Made by a program: the position numbers and the translations under genes. This document shows positions 24,621 through 32,667 of a stretch of DNA of 50,182 nucleotides, piece after piece (the first letter of the stretch is position 1; each line of letters starts with the position of its first letter). The notes under the pieces were generated by a model that saw only the letters and a list, made by a program, of their open reading frames with translations, did not search any database and was not told where the DNA came from. Location of the stretch: assembly GCA_002345925.1 (NCBI GenBank), contig DDWM01000034.1:9792-59973 (forward strand). The letters are read 5' to 3'. This DNA comes from Actinobacteria bacterium UBA2286. Its GTDB lineage: Bacteria > Actinomycetota > Coriobacteriia > Anaerosomatales > Anaerosomataceae.

Positions 24621-26107
24621 TGGCCGAGGATCATCTGAATGACATCATCCGCGAGGCAGCTGGCGCTGCCGGCGGCGACGCCGGGCCGGAACTCATCCAA
24701 GCCGATGACACCAAGACGTCTTCTCCGGTGGCGGTCTTCTCGGCAAAGCAGACACGGCGCGCGCGTGCCATGCTTGCGCGGCTTTACGCGCTCAGGCGCG
24801 CTCAGCGCTTCTACCCGCAAGAACACCCGGCGGTCGAGCAGGCCGTCGATGAGTTCGCCGCCATCCTCGCGCAGTTCCACGACGAAGGCGTCGACGTCCC
24901 CATCACGTTCTACGACGATGAGCTTCTCTTGGGTGAGCAACTTCTTGCCGAGGATAGCGTGCTGTTTGACCAGCTCATCCGTGATATGACTGCAATCGGC
25001 GCGGGCAATGTGGTCTTCGCACGCGGGGTGACCCGGAGCGAGATCCAGCAGTTCGCAAGGATCATCAGCCTGGATCCCGAGGCCGTGACGGACCAGGGCG
25101 GCGTGTCGGCGATGGCTATCGAGGCTGGCCTCACGCGCATCGTTGTGAGTGGCGTCGCGGTCTACCGTGAGCCGGCGGAGATCAAGGATGAGGACGGCAA
25201 GAAGCTAGCCCGTGAGGCGTACTCGAATGCGCTCGACCTCATGCGTGAGCTGGAGCGTCTGATTCGGGCGAATCAGGTCATCAACGTGCCCCGGGTGAAG
25301 GGTACCGTTCGCAGTCTCATTGAGAACGTTCTCAACAACCGATACGCGACTCTCGAGCTCGTCGGCCTGAAGAGTTTTGACGAGTACACGTTCTACCATT
25401 CTGTGAACGTCGCGATTCTCTCGCTAGCGCTCGGCTCGATGATCACCCACGATTTCCGGTTCCTTTCAACGCTCGGGGTCAGCGCTTTGTTGCACGACGT
25501 CGGAAAGATGACAGTTGACCTTAACGTACTCAACAAGCCGGGGCCGCTGACATCTGAGGAGTGGGCGCAGATACGGCAGCACCCCATTTTCGGTGCCGAG
25601 AACACCGCGCTCACCCCCGGGCTCGACAAAGCCGCAACCGTTATCGTGCTTGAACATCACATGCGCTACGATCTCACCGGTTACCCGCAACGTATCCCGA
25701 TGAAGAAGCAGCACCTCGCCAGTCGAATCGTAGCCGTGGCCGACGCGTACGATGCCATGACCTCTCGGCGAACTTACAGCGCAGCACGGCCGCAAGACGA
25801 CGCAGTCGTCACGCTCATCAAGAATGCTGACACCGCACTTGACCCAACGCTCGTACGGCTGTTCGTGAGCCTGATGGGGCTCTATCCGCCCCGATCGGTC
25901 GTGCTCCTCAGCTCTGGCGAAACGGGTATAGTCATCTCACCGAACCCACACGAGGTGTCTTTGCCTCGTGTGCGCATCATCGCGGCCGCCGGTGGCGAAA
26001 TGGTCACGCCGGTCGATGTGGACCTCGTGGATGATGCCGAGGGTCGTACAGTTGAGCGTTGTATAGATCCCGCAGGCCTAAATGTCGAGGTCTCGGACTT
26101 CTTGTGA
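24620..26107 (+). CDS. HD-GYP domain protein (plus-strand cassette)
   Basis: 495-aa protein. After a 45-residue variable N-terminus comes the shared module (about 47-185: ARLYALRRAQRFYPQEHPAVEQ). The HD-GYP domain (about 250-415) has FYHSVNVAILSLAL, the HD of LLHDVGKMTVD (292-293), RQHPIFGAENT, EHHMRYDLTGYPQR (GYP at 354-356) and RIVAVADAYDAMTSRRTY. This is closer to the catalytic consensus than the copy at 13242. A C-terminal beta-rich domain (about 425-495) ends LNVEVSDFL, where the paralogue ends LAVTVSDHL. Predicted c-di-GMP phosphodiesterase. Translationally coupled to the HEAT-repeat gene. Confidence 0.94.
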   Translation: MAEDHLNDIIREAAGAAGGDAGPELIQADDTKTSSPVAVFSAKQTRRARAMLARLYALRRAQRFYPQEHPAVEQAVDEFAAILAQFHDEGVDVPITFYDDELLLGEQLLAEDSVLFDQLIRDMTAIGAGNVVFARGVTRSEIQQFARIISLDPEAVTDQGGVSAMAIEAGLTRIVVSGVAVYREPAEIKDEDGKKLAREAYSNALDLMRELERLIRANQVINVPRVKGTVRSLIENVLNNRYATLELVGLKSFDEYTFYHSVNVAILSLALGSMITHDFRFLSTLGVSALLHDVGKMTVDLNVLNKPGPLTSEEWAQIRQHPIFGAENTALTPGLDKAATVIVLEHHMRYDLTGYPQRIPMKKQHLASRIVAVADAYDAMTSRRTYSAARPQDDAVVTLIKNADTALDPTLVRLFVSLMGLYPPRSVVLLSSGETGIVISPNPHEVSLPRVRIIAAAGGEMVTPVDVDLVDDAEGRTVERCIDPAGLNVEVSDFL

Positions 26108-26126
26108 TGCCGCTCTTATCGCGGCA
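26108..26126 (+). other. Small hairpin between the HD-GYP and UPF0182 genes
   Basis: TGCCGC and GCGGCA form a 6-bp stem around a 7-nt loop immediately after the HD-GYP stop. No T-run follows, so it is not a convincing terminator; it may protect or attenuate the transcript. Confidence 0.35.
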
Positions 26127-26149
26127 CAATCCCGACCGGAGGAACAGCA

Positions 26150-28876
26150 ATGCCTGAAGTAGTCTCCAGTAATGGCGCGAGCCGTGGCTCACGCCCTGTT
26201 GTGCCGATCATCGTCGGCGTGGTGGTGTTGCTCCTGGCCGTCTCCGGAGGCGTGGCCACCTTCTACACAGACGCCCTGTGGTACACGGACCTTGGCCAGT
26301 CAGGTGTCTTCTGGACCCGCATCACGTCGGGCTGGGTCACCGGCGCAGTGTTCTTCCTGGCGTTCTTCGTGATCCTGTACGCCAACGTTCTGATCGCCCG
26401 CAAGATGGCGCCGAAGGTCGTGCTCAGGGCCACCGACGATGTCGGGTTCCGCTACGAGATGGCGATCCAGCAGGTGCGCGACGCGCTCGAGCGCTTCTCG
26501 GGTGCTGCGCTCGTGCTCATCAGCGCGGCAGCGGCACTTGTCTCTGGCGCGGCGATGGCGGCGCAGTGGTCGGTGTTCAGACTCGCTCTCGCTGCAGTGC
26601 CATTCGGTGAGACCGATCCTCAGTTCGGGCGCGATCTCGCCTTCTACTTCTTCACGATGCCGGCGCTGCGAACGATCGCGGACTGGCTCACAGGCGCGCT
26701 CGCGTTCACGCTTCTCGTGACCGCGATCGTGCACGTGCTCACCGGCTCGATCCGTCCATGGGCGCGCCTCAAGGGGTTTGACCCGCACGTGAAGGCGCAC
26801 CTCTCGGTTCTTGGCGGTCTAATGATCGTGGTGCAGGGCTTCCGTTATTGGCTCGACATCTTTGAGCTTAACTTCTCAGGCCGCGGCCAGGTCATCGGCG
26901 CATCTTTCACCGACATCAATGCGCAGCTTCCGGCGTATCAGATCCTGATCGTGATCGCGGTGCTCTCGGGTATCGCGCTCATGGTCAATATCCGCTTCAA
27001 GGGCTGGAAGCTTCCGGCCATCGCGCTCGCGGTATGGGTCAGTGCGTCAGTGCTCATCGGCGGAATCTACCCGGCGATCATCCAGCAGTTCCGCGTCTCG
27101 CCCAACGAAGTCGCAGCCGAGGCTCCGTATATCGAGCGCAATATCGCCGCTACCCGCAAGGCGTTCCAGATCGACGATGTGATCGTGCGTGCATTCCCCG
27201 CCGAGGAGAGCCTGACCGCCTCGGCAGTCGCGGGCGATAGCGACACGATCAAGAACGTGCGTCTCTGGGACCCGAGCATCGTGTCTCAGTCGTATCAGCA
27301 GCTGCAGGGCATCCGCCCCTACTACGACTTCATCGACGTGGATATTGATCGTTACACCATCGACGGCGAGCGACGCCAGGTCCTGGTCTCGCTCCGGGAG
27401 ATGAATGTCGACCAGCTTGCCGAGCAGGCCAAGACCTGGGTTAACCAGCACCTGGTCTACACACACGGCTACGGTGCGGTTGTGAGCCCGGTGAACGAGT
27501 CCAGTGGCCAAGGTTTGCCGAGCTTTATCGTCCGGGATATTCCGCCGACAGGTGGGACGGACCTCAAGGTCGACCGCCCAGCCGTCTACTATGGCGAACT
27601 CACCACCAACTACGTGATCGCCGCCACGGAGATCAAGGAGTTTGACTACCCCGTTGGCGATCAGAACGCGACAACGTCATACGAAGGCAAGACTGGCATC
27701 GCAATGGGTGGCATCGTACGTCGCGCCGCCTTTGCGCTGCGCTTCTCGGCACCACAGATGCTGTTCAGCAGCTATATCACGCCGGAGAGCAAGGTTCTCT
27801 TCAACCGGTCGCTGACCGAGCGCGTTGGCGCACTTGCGCCGTTCCTTACGCTTGATCGTGACCCGTATGCCGCGATCATCGACGGCAAGCTCGTGTGGAT
27901 CATCGATGCGTACACAACGTCCGATCGCTACCCGTACTCGGAGCGCATCGGCGGCGTGAACTACATGCGCAACTCGGTGAAGATCACGATGGATGCGTAC
28001 GACGGCACGGTGAAGATGTACGCCTTTGGCGAAACTGACCCGGTGCTCGAGACGTGGCGCGCTGTCTTCCCGGACCTAATCACCGACGAGTCCGAGATAC
28101 CCGAAGGTGTTCGCGATCACCTGCGCTATCCCGAGGACCTCTTCCGCGTCCAGGCCGCGGTCTACAAGACGTATCACATGCTCGATCCGCTCGTCTTCTA
28201 CAACAAAGAGGACCAGTGGGAGCTGCCCGGCGAGGCCAGTGGCGCGCCAATGGATCCGTTCTACGTGCTCATGAAGCTCCCGCAGGAACCTGCCGAGGAC
28301 TTCATGATCATGCTGCCGTTCACCCCCCGGAACAAAGACAACATGATCGGCTGGATGGCGGCGTCTTCAGACCCGGGCACCTACGGTCGCCGAATCGTCT
28401 ACACGTTCCCCAAGCAGAAGCTCGTGCTCGGCCCGCAGCAGGTGAGTGCGCGAGTGAACCAGGACCCTGTGATCAGCCAGCAGCTCACACTGTGGAACCA
28501 GCGGGGGAGCGGTGTGTTGTTCGGCAACATGCTCGTCATCCCGATCGAGAATTCGATCGTCTACATCCAGCCGCTCTACTTGCAGGCTGAGCAGACGGCG
28601 ATGCCGCAACTTACCCGGGTTGTGGTCGCCTACGGTGACTCAGTTGCGATGCAGCCTGACCTTAAGAGCGCGCTTGAGTCTGTCTTTGGTGCAGCGCCAA
28701 CGCAGCAACCCATTGGCTCTTTGGCACCAACGGTCGACATCGCGCGCGACTTGTATCTGAAGGCGATCGAGGCGCAGAAGGCCGGTGACTGGGCAGCCTA
28801 CGGCAGGGCGATCCAGGAGCTTGGCGAGGCACTCGAACAGCTTTCCGGCAGCGCTGAGACCACCCTGGCGCCGTAG
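26150..28876 (+). CDS. UPF0182 family membrane protein (COG1615)
   Basis: 908-aa protein of the UPF0182 family, typical length. About seven transmembrane helices occupy the first 310 residues, including VVPIIVGVVVLLLAVSGGVA, the family signature ALWYTDLGQSGVFWTR, and a helix ending in FRYWLDIFELNFSGRG. A large extracytoplasmic domain follows (about 320-870) with family-typical stretches IKNVRLWDPSIVSQSYQQLQ, PYYDFIDVDIDRY, SRYPYSE-like (SDRYPYSERI) and LFRVQAAVYKTYHM. The function of the family is not established. CGGAGGAA site 5 nt before the ATG. Followed by a strong intrinsic terminator. Confidence 0.95.
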   Translation: MPEVVSSNGASRGSRPVVPIIVGVVVLLLAVSGGVATFYTDALWYTDLGQSGVFWTRITSGWVTGAVFFLAFFVILYANVLIARKMAPKVVLRATDDVGFRYEMAIQQVRDALERFSGAALVLISAAAALVSGAAMAAQWSVFRLALAAVPFGETDPQFGRDLAFYFFTMPALRTIADWLTGALAFTLLVTAIVHVLTGSIRPWARLKGFDPHVKAHLSVLGGLMIVVQGFRYWLDIFELNFSGRGQVIGASFTDINAQLPAYQILIVIAVLSGIALMVNIRFKGWKLPAIALAVWVSASVLIGGIYPAIIQQFRVSPNEVAAEAPYIERNIAATRKAFQIDDVIVRAFPAEESLTASAVAGDSDTIKNVRLWDPSIVSQSYQQLQGIRPYYDFIDVDIDRYTIDGERRQVLVSLREMNVDQLAEQAKTWVNQHLVYTHGYGAVVSPVNESSGQGLPSFIVRDIPPTGGTDLKVDRPAVYYGELTTNYVIAATEIKEFDYPVGDQNATTSYEGKTGIAMGGIVRRAAFALRFSAPQMLFSSYITPESKVLFNRSLTERVGALAPFLTLDRDPYAAIIDGKLVWIIDAYTTSDRYPYSERIGGVNYMRNSVKITMDAYDGTVKMYAFGETDPVLETWRAVFPDLITDESEIPEGVRDHLRYPEDLFRVQAAVYKTYHMLDPLVFYNKEDQWELPGEASGAPMDPFYVLMKLPQEPAEDFMIMLPFTPRNKDNMIGWMAASSDPGTYGRRIVYTFPKQKLVLGPQQVSARVNQDPVISQQLTLWNQRGSGVLFGNMLVIPIENSIVYIQPLYLQAEQTAMPQLTRVVVAYGDSVAMQPDLKSALESVFGAAPTQQPIGSLAPTVDIARDLYLKAIEAQKAGDWAAYGRAIQELGEALEQLSGSAETTLAP

Positions 28877-28892
28877 AGAATCCGCACGTCAG

Positions 28893-28923
28893 AGGGCCCC
28901 TGGCAGCTCGCCGGGGGCCCTTT
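28893..28923 (+). terminator. Intrinsic terminator after the UPF0182 gene
   Basis: AGGGCCCC pairs with GGGGCCCT across a 12-nt loop, followed by a short T tract (TTTC). It sits 16 nt after the stop codon and separates the UPF0182 transcript from the structured leader that follows. Confidence 0.85.
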
Positions 28924-28959
28924 CGGTTGGCTTTCCTGGCACGGACTGTGCTATTGTTC

Positions 28960-29270
28960 CTCCTCGTTGTGCTTTACAAGGACGCTTCTCGGCGTGTGTA
29001 GCCCGTCTTCGTGCGGGCCACCGGACCGGCGACGAGAGTGTCGAAGTTCAAAAAAGAGAGGACTCCGTGCGCTGGCATCATGCGCCGGCCGGGAGTCGGA
29101 TCACGGTCCAACACCAACAGCATAGCTTGTGCTTGTTAGGTCGAAAGACGGCGTAGTGCCGATCACACGACCGGGCCGAGACAGCTAGCTCCACTCACAA
29201 ATCCCTCTGTCTACACTTGTAGTATGCCCTCGCCCGGGTCGCCGTCTGTAATGTATCCGGACCCGGAGGT
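28960..29270 (+). promoter_or_regulatory. Long structured 5' leader upstream of the RlpA-like gene
   Basis: About 300 nt with no gene and many potential stems: GCCCG/CGGGC near 29001, GACTCC/GGAGTC enclosing a GCGC hairpin near 29061-29097, AACAGCA/TGCTTGTT near 29116-29137, GGTCG/CGACC at about 29138-29172, and outer TTGTG/CACAA (28968 with 29196). It ends GACAGCTAGCTCC, which resembles the 3' end of the ydaO (c-di-AMP) riboswitch, a class often found before cell-wall genes in actinobacteria. However, the GGGGTGAAT core of that class is missing. A last hairpin, CCGGGTC with GACCCGG (29234-29266), abuts the ribosome-binding site. A possible -10 TATTGT is at 28952. RNA class undetermined. Confidence 0.45.
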
Positions 29271-29275
29271 CATGT

Positions 29276-29920
29276 GTGAAGGTTTACAGTCTGTTCTCAA
29301 AGTCCGCCAACGCGGTCGTGAGCGTACTCATCATTACGCTCGCCGCAGCAACGGGCGCCGGTCTTCTTCCCCTGCAGCGCGCAAGCGCAGCAACCGTCGT
29401 CACGACCGGAGCGGACACTCGCGTCCGTCTCTCCAGCACTAGCGCGATAGTTCTTGTCCGTGAGAAGACCAGCTCGATCGAAAGCACCCCCGACGTCAGT
29501 GTGACCGCAGATGTACGACCTGCCGAGAAGACGACGACGGTTCAGACAAAAGCTCAGCTCACCTCGCAATTCAAGGCTCTAGAGGCTGCGCGTGCAGCAG
29601 CCGCAGCAGCAGCGGCAAAGGCGCAGATCGTTGCGCTGACGAACTGGAAGTCGGCGAAGGTGTCGTGGTACGGCCCCGGATTCTACGGGAACACGATGGC
29701 TGGCGGCGGCAGCCTGACTCCTACGAGCATGGTTGTGGCCCACCGCACGATGAAGTTCGGCACTAAGATCCAGATCAGCTACAACGGCAAGACGGTTGTT
29801 GCGGTCGTGAAGGATCGCGGGCCGTATGTGGCCGGTCGTACGTTCGACCTCGGCCCCGGCACCGCTAAGGCACTCAACTTCTCGGGTGTTGGCACAGTGA
29901 GATGGCGCGTTGTGAAGTAA
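29276..29920 (+). CDS. Secreted RlpA-like double-psi beta-barrel protein
   Basis: 214-aa exported protein. Signal peptide (about 1-38, LLPLQRASA cleavage region), a Ser/Thr-rich region, an Ala-rich helical stretch (about 100-120), then an RlpA-like DPBB domain (about 122-214). Key parts are KVSWYGPGFYGNTMAGG, AHRTMKFGTKIQISYNGK, VKDRGPYVAGRTFDLGPGTAKAL and the end VRWRVVK; the Asp-Arg-Gly-Pro and DLGPG positions are those conserved in RlpA and 3D-domain peptidoglycan enzymes. Likely binds or cleaves cell-wall glycan. GTG start with GGAGGT 5 nt upstream. Preceded by the long structured leader and followed by its own terminator, so it is a single-gene transcript. Confidence 0.92.
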   Translation: MKVYSLFSKSANAVVSVLIITLAAATGAGLLPLQRASAATVVTTGADTRVRLSSTSAIVLVREKTSSIESTPDVSVTADVRPAEKTTTVQTKAQLTSQFKALEAARAAAAAAAAKAQIVALTNWKSAKVSWYGPGFYGNTMAGGGSLTPTSMVVAHRTMKFGTKIQISYNGKTVVAVVKDRGPYVAGRTFDLGPGTAKALNFSGVGTVRWRVVK

Positions 29921-29941
29921 GACGCGTTTGCATAGTGAGTC

Positions 29942-29984
29942 CGACGGCGTCGGGAGCAGTTGCTCTCGGCGCCGTTCGTATTAT
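29942..29984 (+). terminator. Intrinsic terminator after the RlpA-like gene
   Basis: A long, nearly perfect hairpin (GACGGCG..GGGAGCA / TGCTCTC..CGCCGTT, minimal loop) 22 nt after the stop codon, followed by a loose T-rich run (TATTATTTG). Confidence 0.75.
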
Positions 29985-30065
29985 TTGTTGAACGTGTGTA
30001 GAACGACGCGGCTTCGGTTAGGGTATGTACGAAGCGTTGCACCCGCCCCGAGGAGGTCGTCGCGC

Positions 30066-30416
30066 ATGCCGGATCCCGGCAAGAACTCTGCAGAACCCAA
30101 GAAAGACGCCATCGGAGCGATCATCGACTCGATCGCTGATCTGCTCCAGACCGCGACAGACTGGGTCCGTCAGGAAGCCGAGTCAGTCGTTCGCGAGAAG
30201 ATCGTCCTGCCGATCCAGCGCCTTGGGCTGACGATCGTGTCTGCCTCGGCAGCCGGATGCCTGGCCGTGGTCGGGCTCATCTTCATCGCAGTGGCGCTCT
30301 TCCTGCTGCTAGCCCAGTGGCTCACGTACCCCGGCGCGCTTCTCGCCATCGGTGGCGTGTATCTGCTTGGCGCCGTTGTATTCATAGTCATCAAAGTGAG
30401 GATGATGCAGAAATGA
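30066..30416 (+). CDS. Actinobacterial holin-X-like (phage holin family) protein
   Basis: 116-aa membrane protein. A polar, amphipathic N-terminus (SIADLLQTATDWVRQEAESVVREKI) precedes two transmembrane helices (about 55-80, VSASAAGCLAVVGLIFIAVALFLLL, and about 85-108, GALLAIGGVYLLGAVVFIVIKV). This matches the putative actinobacterial holin superfamily III layout; many chromosomal members have no link to lysis. GAGGAGG site about 10 nt before the ATG. The next small gene overlaps by ATGA. Confidence 0.82.
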   Translation: MPDPGKNSAEPKKDAIGAIIDSIADLLQTATDWVRQEAESVVREKIVLPIQRLGLTIVSASAAGCLAVVGLIFIAVALFLLLAQWLTYPGALLAIGGVYLLGAVVFIVIKVRMMQK

Positions 30417-30604
30417 CCGATGCCGAGCAGCCCATCACCGTTGAGGATCTGCGTCGCAAAGCGTTGCGCATCAAGGACATTGCCGAGACCGAGGTGCGCC
30501 ACTTGCGAGACGAACGCGGGACGCAGATCATCGTTGCTGGCGTGGCCGTGGTGTGCGCGGCGGTAGCAATCGCTTACTTCCTTGGGAGCCGCAGGCGCGG
30601 CTAG
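30413..30604 (+). CDS. Small single-helix membrane protein
   Basis: 63-aa protein: an acidic/basic amphipathic N-terminal half (EQPITVEDLRRKALRIKDIA) and a C-terminal transmembrane helix (about 39-58, QIIVAGVAVVCAAVAIAYFLG) capped by SRRRG. No named family. The ATG overlaps the stop of the holin-like gene (ATGA), and the pairing of a two-helix holin-like protein with a small tail-anchored protein suggests a joint membrane function (inference). Confidence 0.75.
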   Translation: MTDAEQPITVEDLRRKALRIKDIAETEVRHLRDERGTQIIVAGVAVVCAAVAIAYFLGSRRRG

Positions 30605-30622
30605 GGATCAACTGGGGGGATC

Positions 30623-31090
30623 ATGCGGGTAAGTAGCGTTACCGTGTGCACCGACCGTGTCGACGTTCTGGTCGATGTGGGCGACGCAGAGGCTCTGCGC
30701 ACGATGTCCGACAGCGCGATAGCCGAGCAGGCCCTGAAGCTTCTGCCCGGACTCGAGCGCCACGTGTGCCACAACGACGACGGACGCACATTTGCCGAGG
30801 AACTCGCGGACACCGAGGTGCCGCACCTCTTCGAGCATGTGGTGATGGAGCTCATGGCCAAGGCCGGCTCGCCCCGCACGCTCCAGGGTGAGACCTCCTG
30901 GGACTTCAAGCGCGACGGGCACGGCATCTTCCGCGTCTCCTTCGAATACGACGATGATCTCGTCTGCCTCGGCGCGATCAAAGCGGCCAGCAAGGTGATG
31001 GCGTATCTCACCGATGGTGGTCCCGCGCCTGACACCGCCAGAGAGACGGCGAGGTTGCTGAGCCTGCGCGAGGTGCCGGTAGTGGCGTGA
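30623..31090 (+). CDS. Stand-alone cyanophycin-synthetase-like N-terminal domain protein
   Basis: 155-aa cytoplasmic protein. The segment PHLFEHVVMELMAKAG (about residues 67-82), followed by GETSWDFKRDGHGIFRVSFEYDDD, resembles the N-terminal domain of cyanophycin synthetases (HVVEHVALELQ...), but no ATP-grasp or Mur-ligase part follows. The resemblance is from memory and moderate. A GGGGGG ribosome-binding site lies 3-4 nt before the ATG. It is the last gene before the T-box leader of the next operon and may be cotranscribed with the two membrane genes upstream. Confidence 0.7.
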   Translation: MRVSSVTVCTDRVDVLVDVGDAEALRTMSDSAIAEQALKLLPGLERHVCHNDDGRTFAEELADTEVPHLFEHVVMELMAKAGSPRTLQGETSWDFKRDGHGIFRVSFEYDDDLVCLGAIKAASKVMAYLTDGGPAPDTARETARLLSLREVPVVA

Positions 31091-31092
31091 CC

Positions 31093-31122
31093 TTGACCCT
31101 CACCCCACACCCGCGCTAAGGT
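31093..31122 (+). promoter_or_regulatory. Sigma-70-type promoter of the T-box operon
   Basis: TTGACC (-35) and TAAGGT (-10) are 18 nt apart. Transcription would start near 31129, just before the TCGGCG/CGCCGA hairpin that opens the leader and upstream of the T-box stem I. Confidence 0.6.
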
Positions 31123-31159
31123 GTCCCAACACTCGGCGGCTTTCGCCGATCACATCACG

Positions 31160-31360
31160 TGAACGTGAGGGAAGAGGGCGTCATCTGCCCGGCCACCCCT
31201 CCGCAGGTTCTCCGCCAGTCCGGCTCCAGTGAGCCGAGGGAAGCGGACGGTGCTTCAGGAGCCGTTACCTCCGGACTCGAGACCAGGCGCGCAATCGGCG
31301 TCCGGTGAAGACAGGTGGTACCGCGAGCGGCCCTCGCCCTGTTCCAGGGGAGGCCGTTTC
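31160..31360 (+). promoter_or_regulatory. T-box riboswitch leader (tRNA-sensing)
   Basis: The hallmark T-box sequence CAGGTGGTACCGCG is at 31312-31325 (consensus AGGGTGGNACCGCG). Upstream are a TGAGG/CTTCA basal stem I (31166 with 31253), GGAAGAG on the 5' side of the specifier loop, an apical CGGCTC/GAGCCG hairpin (31221-31236), and the conserved GCCGTTA of the stem III region (31261). The stretch GGACGGTGCTTC holds the specifier: GGT (Gly) fits the usual position followed by a purine; GCT (Ala), 1 codon later, would suit the D-Ala gene downstream but fits less well. The leader ends in a terminator. It controls the aminotransferase-ddl operon by transcription antitermination on uncharged tRNA. 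Confidence 0.9.
31328..31360 (+). terminator. T-box-controlled intrinsic terminator
   Basis: CGGCC (31328) pairs with GGCCG (31352), and inside it CCCT with AGGG, followed by TTTCTTCGTTT. The 5' arm directly follows the T-box bulge sequence, so the antiterminator and terminator are mutually exclusive. Confidence 0.85.
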
Positions 31361-31398
31361 TTCGTTTCCGGAGCAATTTCCGGGTAGGGGTGATCGCG

Positions 31399-32667
31399 AT
31401 GGGTACCGCGAGAGTGGTGTTCGACCGGTGGGACGGCCGTTATGCCGAGCGTATGAGCGCAATCCGCTCCTCGGCAGTACGGGACCTGTTCGCCGCAGCA
31501 TCACGCCCCGACATCATCTCGCTCTCGGGCGGCATGCCCGAAGTCTCCCTTGTGCCCACCGAGGCCGTCGCGCGCGCTGCGGCAGCCGCGATCCGCGAGC
31601 ACGGGACCGAGGCGCTCCAGTACGGCTCCTCGGAGGGTCGCGTACAGCTGCGCGAGATCATCGTTGAGCTAATGGCCGAGAGTGGCATGCGGCTGAAGGC
31701 CGACGACCTCATCGTGACCGCCGGAGCACAGCAGGCGCTCGACTTGCTCGCGAAGATCTTCATCGACCCGGGCGACACGATCATCACCGAAGGCCCCACG
31801 TACCTGGGCGCGCTGCAGGCGTTCTCGGCATACCAGCCCAACATCGTGTGCATCCCGATGGACGACGACGGCATGCGCGTGGATCTGCTGGAGGCCAAGC
31901 TCCGCGAGCTAGGCCCGCGCGGCGCCAAGTTCATCTACACGATCCCCAACTTCCAGAACCCCGCCGGCGTCACGCTCACCCCCGAGCGCCGCCGCAAGCT
32001 CGTCGACCTGGCGCGCGAGTACGACATCCCGCTCATCGAGGACGACCCGTACGGCCGCCTGCGCTTCGAGGGCGGGCACGCCAAGACGCTCCGCGCGCTC
32101 GACGAGGACGTCATCTACCTCGGCACCACCAGCAAGATCTTCGCTCCGGGGCTGCGTCTGGGATGGGTTGCCGCGCCCGCGCCGATCCTCGCCAAGCTGC
32201 TGCTCGCCAAGCAGGCGGCCGATCTGTGCGGCAGCGCGTATGCGCAGGTCACCGCCGAGAAGTACTTCACCGGTACCCGCTGGCGTCGCGTGTTGCAGGA
32301 CCTCACGCGCACTTACGCCGAGCGCCGCGACGCGATGCTCGAAGCGCTGGCCGAGCACCTCCCGCCGGAGGTTCGCTACACGCGCCCCGAAGGCGGCTTC
32401 TTCGTGTGGGTCGAGCTGCCCGAGTTCCTCGACGTGAAGCCGCTTCTTGCCGAGGCGGTCGAGGCAGGCGTCACGTACGTGCCGGGCGACGCGTTCTTCC
32501 CGGACGGCCGAGGTCGCAACTGCATGCGTCTGGCGTTCTGCTTTGCCAAGCCTGACGATATCCGGGAAGGCGTCCGCCGCCTTGCCGAGGTGCTCGAAGA
32601 CAGACTCGAACTCTACCGCGCCTTCCAGGCCGCGGGTGTCCTAGAAGGGGAGGCCAAGTCGGCATGA
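31399..32667 (+). CDS. PLP-dependent aminotransferase class I/II (MocR/LysN-like)
   Basis: 422-aa fold-type I aminotransferase. Conserved parts: ISLSGGMPEVSLVP (about 40-53), LQYGSSEGRVQLRE, IVTAGAQQALDLLAKIF, the PLP-contacting IPNFQNPAG (182-190), IEDDPYG, and the Schiff-base lysine Lys246 in TTSKIFAPGLRLGW. The C-terminal RPEGGFFVWVELP is typical of the 2-aminoadipate/aromatic/alanine group. Substrate not determinable; the T-box leader and the downstream ddl suggest supply of an amino acid for the wall or for protein synthesis. The start at 31399 has AGGGG 8 nt upstream; the frame open from 31315 lies in the T-box itself and is rejected. Overlaps ddl by ATGA. Confidence 0.93.
   Translation: MGTARVVFDRWDGRYAERMSAIRSSAVRDLFAAASRPDIISLSGGMPEVSLVPTEAVARAAAAAIREHGTEALQYGSSEGRVQLREIIVELMAESGMRLKADDLIVTAGAQQALDLLAKIFIDPGDTIITEGPTYLGALQAFSAYQPNIVCIPMDDDGMRVDLLEAKLRELGPRGAKFIYTIPNFQNPAGVTLTPERRRKLVDLAREYDIPLIEDDPYGRLRFEGGHAKTLRALDEDVIYLGTTSKIFAPGLRLGWVAAPAPILAKLLLAKQAADLCGSAYAQVTAEKYFTGTRWRRVLQDLTRTYAERRDAMLEALAEHLPPEVRYTRPEGGFFVWVELPEFLDVKPLLAEAVEAGVTYVPGDAFFPDGRGRNCMRLAFCFAKPDDIREGVRRLAEVLEDRLELYRAFQAAGVLEGEAKSA

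Noticed and set aside
28960..29200. Confident call of a c-di-AMP (ydaO) riboswitch
   Set aside because: Only the 3' GACAGCTA-like end matches; the conserved GGGGTGAAT and GGGGGACC parts are missing, so it is listed as an unassigned leader.
31315..31398. Upstream start of the aminotransferase frame
   Set aside because: This segment is the T-box antiterminator and terminator, so it is leader RNA.
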